Shown: piece by piece, positions 42,623 to 44,143 of the stretch
How positions within the stretch are numbered: position 1 is the stretch's first letter
Layout: each line of letters begins with the position of its first letter
Assembly (NCBI RefSeq): GCF_013004695.1
Contig: NZ_JABEMG010000025.1
Location: forward strand, 1-44,143
DNA length: 44,143 nucleotides
Origin: Promicromonospora citrea
GTDB taxonomy: Bacteria > Actinomycetota > Actinomycetes > Actinomycetales > Cellulomonadaceae
Reading direction: 5' to 3'
Notes under the pieces: model-generated
Told to the model about the DNA's origin: nothing
Databases searched by the model: none
Seen by the model: the letters and a program-made list of their open reading frames with translations, nothing else
Program-made: the position numbers and the translations under genes

Positions 42623-43882
42623 TCAGGCCAGGATCTGGCCGGCCCGCTGCGCGGACGCTGCGAACGACCCGGTCAGCGGCAGCTCCGAGAGGATCGCGGC
42701 CTGCGCGGCGTGGTAGACGTCGGGCTTGCCGACCCAGGTGCGGCCCGAGGGACGGTTGTCGGTGTCGAGCTCGTGGTGCCACGACCCCTGCTCGTCGTCC
42801 ACGAGGTACCTCCGGATCCAGCCCCACCACTCGGCCTCGAGCGCGCTGTACCGCTCCTCGCCCGTGACACGAGCCAGGACGTGCGCCGTCGAGACCGCCT
42901 CGGCGGCCACCCAGTGGAACCGGCGCGGCTCGACCGGCGCGCCCGACCAGTCCGTCGTGTACACGAACCCGCCGCCGTGCGCCTCGTCCCAGCCGTCGGC
43001 GACCGCACGGTCGAACAGCGACGCCGCGGCCGCCGTCCGCCGACCCTCGGTACCGGCCTCCGCGTCGATCTGCAGCAGCAGGCGCGCCCACTCCAGCCCG
43101 TGCCCCGGCGTCGCGCCGTACGGCTTGAAGGGGTCGTGCGGCCGGTCCGCGTTGTACTCGAGCTGCGGCGCCCACGCGGCGTCGAAGTGCTCGGGGATGC
43201 GCCAGTCGTTGGCCTCGGCCCAGGAGATCACGCGGTCACCGATCGCCGCGGCACGGTCGAGCCAGACGGCGTCGCCCGTCGCGGCGTGCGCCGCGAGCAG
43301 CGCCTCGACGGAGTGCATGTTCGCGTTCACGCCGCGGTAGTCCGACGTCGTGGACCAGTCACGGGACCGCTCGTCCAGGTGCAGCTGGTGCTCGGGCTCC
43401 CAGAACCGCGCGTCCAGCACGGCCAGGGCTTCCGTGAGCAGCTCGGAGGCGCCGGGGACACCGGCAATCTTTCCGGTCGACGCGGCGAGCACGACGAACG
43501 CGTGCGCGTACGCCTCCTTGGTGCCGACCAGGTCGTCGCCCTCGCCCCGCGCGGCGAGCCAGCCGCCGAACTCGGCGTCGCCCAGGACCTCCCGCAGCCC
43601 GGCGATCGCCCGCTCGGCGTACGCCCCGGACCCGCTCACCCCGAGCAGCTGCCCGACGGCGAAGATGTGCGCCATGCGGGAGGTGATCCACGTCTCCACG
43701 GGATGCGAGGTGTCGGGCCGGCCCGCGTCGTCCAGCCAGCAGGCCGCGCCGTCCTCACGGATCGACCCCTCGGCGAACCGCAGCAGCGAGACGAAGTGCT
43801 CCCTGCGCCACGCGGAGTCGGTGGAGCCTGCGGTCTGGTTGTCGGTGGAGTCCGCGCCGGTGCGGGTCAGATCTGCGTTCAC
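42623..43882 (-). CDS. AGE-family sugar 2-epimerase or mannose isomerase
   Basis: A 419-residue (alpha/alpha)6-barrel enzyme of the N-acylglucosamine 2-epimerase family. Catalytic-site segments are visible: TKEAYAHAFVVLAAS, YRGVNANMHSVEALLAAHAA, YGATPGHGLEWARLLLQIDA and FHWVAAEAVSTAHV. The NMHSVEA form resembles D-mannose isomerases more than cellobiose epimerases, but the choice is not certain. It interconverts free hexoses. The start is GTG 43882; a -10-like GACTAT ends nine bases before it, so the message is probably leaderless. It sits just downstream of the rRNA operon terminator. Confidence 0.88.
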   Translation of the reverse strand: MNADLTRTGADSTDNQTAGSTDSAWRREHFVSLLRFAEGSIREDGAACWLDDAGRPDTSHPVETWITSRMAHIFAVGQLLGVSGSGAYAERAIAGLREVLGDAEFGGWLAARGEGDDLVGTKEAYAHAFVVLAASTGKIAGVPGASELLTEALAVLDARFWEPEHQLHLDERSRDWSTTSDYRGVNANMHSVEALLAAHAATGDAVWLDRAAAIGDRVISWAEANDWRIPEHFDAAWAPQLEYNADRPHDPFKPYGATPGHGLEWARLLLQIDAEAGTEGRRTAAAASLFDRAVADGWDEAHGGGFVYTTDWSGAPVEPRRFHWVAAEAVSTAHVLARVTGEERYSALEAEWWGWIRRYLVDDEQGSWHHELDTDNRPSGRTWVGKPDVYHAAQAAILSELPLTGSFAASAQRAGQILA

Positions 43883-43891
43883 ACCGCCACG

Positions 43892-43919
43892 ATAGTCGCG
43901 GCAGGGCTCCAGGCGGCAA
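43892..43919 (-). promoter_or_regulatory. Predicted promoter of the AGE-family gene (leaderless)
   Basis: TTGCCG (43914-43919) and GACTAT (43892-43897) are spaced 16 bases apart on the minus strand. Transcription would begin within a few bases of the GTG at 43882, so no ribosome site is expected and none is seen. Confidence 0.55.
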
Positions 43920-43936
43920 GTTGCCTCGGCATACGG

Positions 43937-43970
43937 GCGCCGGCACGGGCGCGAGCGCTCGTGCCGGCGC
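43937..43970 (-). terminator. Second hairpin between the rRNA operon and the AGE gene
   Basis: GCGCCGGCACG and its complement (11 bp) close an inner GC-rich region containing GAGCGCTC. It follows the main rRNA terminator and may act as a backup. Confidence 0.5.
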
Positions 43971-43988
43971 AAACCTGCCGTGAACGTC

Positions 43989-44045
43989 GTCAGGGGATGG
44001 ACCCGTGCCGCACCCAGTGTGGGGTGCGGGGGTCCATCCCCTGAC
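43989..44045 (-). terminator. Terminator of the rRNA operon
   Basis: A very strong hairpin: a 16-bp perfect outer stem (GTCAGGGGATGGACCC and complement) and an inner 8-bp stem (CCGCACCC/GGGTGCGG), with a three-base bulge. It lies about nine bases beyond the 5S 3-prime end, as expected for an rRNA operon terminator. Confidence 0.85.
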
Positions 44046-44053
44046 GGAATGGT

Positions 44054-44143
44054 TGTCCGGCGGCGTCCTACTCTCCCACCCCGTCTCCAGGGCAGTACCA
44101 TCGGCGCTGTAGGGCTGAGCTTCCGGGTTCGGAATGGGACCGG
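44054..44143 (-). rRNA. rrf: 5S ribosomal RNA, partial (3-prime part)
   Basis: The minus strand reads as the 3-prime about 90 bases of an actinobacterial 5S rRNA: TCCGAACCCGGAAGCTCAGC, CAGCGCCGATGGTACTG and GGGAGAGTAGGACGCCGCC are the conserved stretches. The 5-prime about 30 bases lie outside the window. It is the last gene of an rRNA operon entering from the right. Confidence 0.96.

Overview
The window is high-GC DNA from an actinobacterium. The HspR/HAIR-controlled dnaK operon, an ANTAR protein, LacI-controlled ABC sugar importers with no ATPase gene of their own, two GH3 glycosidases and the actinobacterial 5S rRNA together suggest a plant-polysaccharide-degrading Micrococcales such as a Cellulomonas or Cellulosimicrobium relative. 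That placement is inference from gene content. The region is densely coded: no gene-free gap exceeds 300 bases, and many genes overlap by 1 to 4 bases.

Left part (1-12.5 kb): an ECF sigma factor fused to its own zinc-finger domain runs off the left edge, and a protein with a degenerate GGDEF domain is divergent from it. A two-module DUF1540 protein precedes the heat-shock operon dnaK-grpE-dnaJ-hspR, read right to left, whose promoter is overlapped by one HspR-type inverted repeat and preceded by another. Next come a RimJ-like acetyltransferase, a 90-residue orphan, an M19 dipeptidase, a large secreted subtilase with four Ig-like repeats, and an Hsp15-type S4 protein.

Sugar region (12.5-25.7 kb): a LacI regulator is divergent from a solute-binding lipoprotein, two permeases and a GH3 enzyme, the same order as the Streptomyces bxl (xylobiose) cluster. 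A palindromic candidate operator lies between them. A second GH3 enzyme lies between two paralogous double-GNAT acetyltransferases, followed by an MlrC/M81 protein.

Signalling and housekeeping (25.7-34.9 kb): a phosphotransferase-fold kinase, a histidine kinase and an OmpR-type response regulator are coupled by 4-base overlaps, followed by a small acidic secreted protein built on a tandem 96-bp repeat. An M20 peptidase gene is cut off abruptly where it meets the 3-prime end of pgi. Then come cutC (overlapping pgi), a PrsW protease and a small membrane protein that ends on the same CTAG as prsW.

Right part (34.9-44.1 kb): a TPP riboswitch heads a ThiBPQ-type thiamine ABC transporter operon. 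This is followed by DUF4235 and PAS-ANTAR genes, molybdopterin genes (moaC, moaD, mog), a TauE/SafE transporter, a cysteine-less Rrf2 regulator, an AGE-family sugar epimerase/isomerase, and the 3-prime end of an rRNA operon (partial 5S) with a strong terminator.

I saw no transposon, CRISPR array, phage or tRNA gene. The best second-look items are the sigma/anti-sigma fusion, the kinase-HK-RR-secreted-repeat-protein cluster, the truncated M20 gene and the unclassified C-terminal domain of the subtilase. None of these is proven to be a new system from sequence alone.
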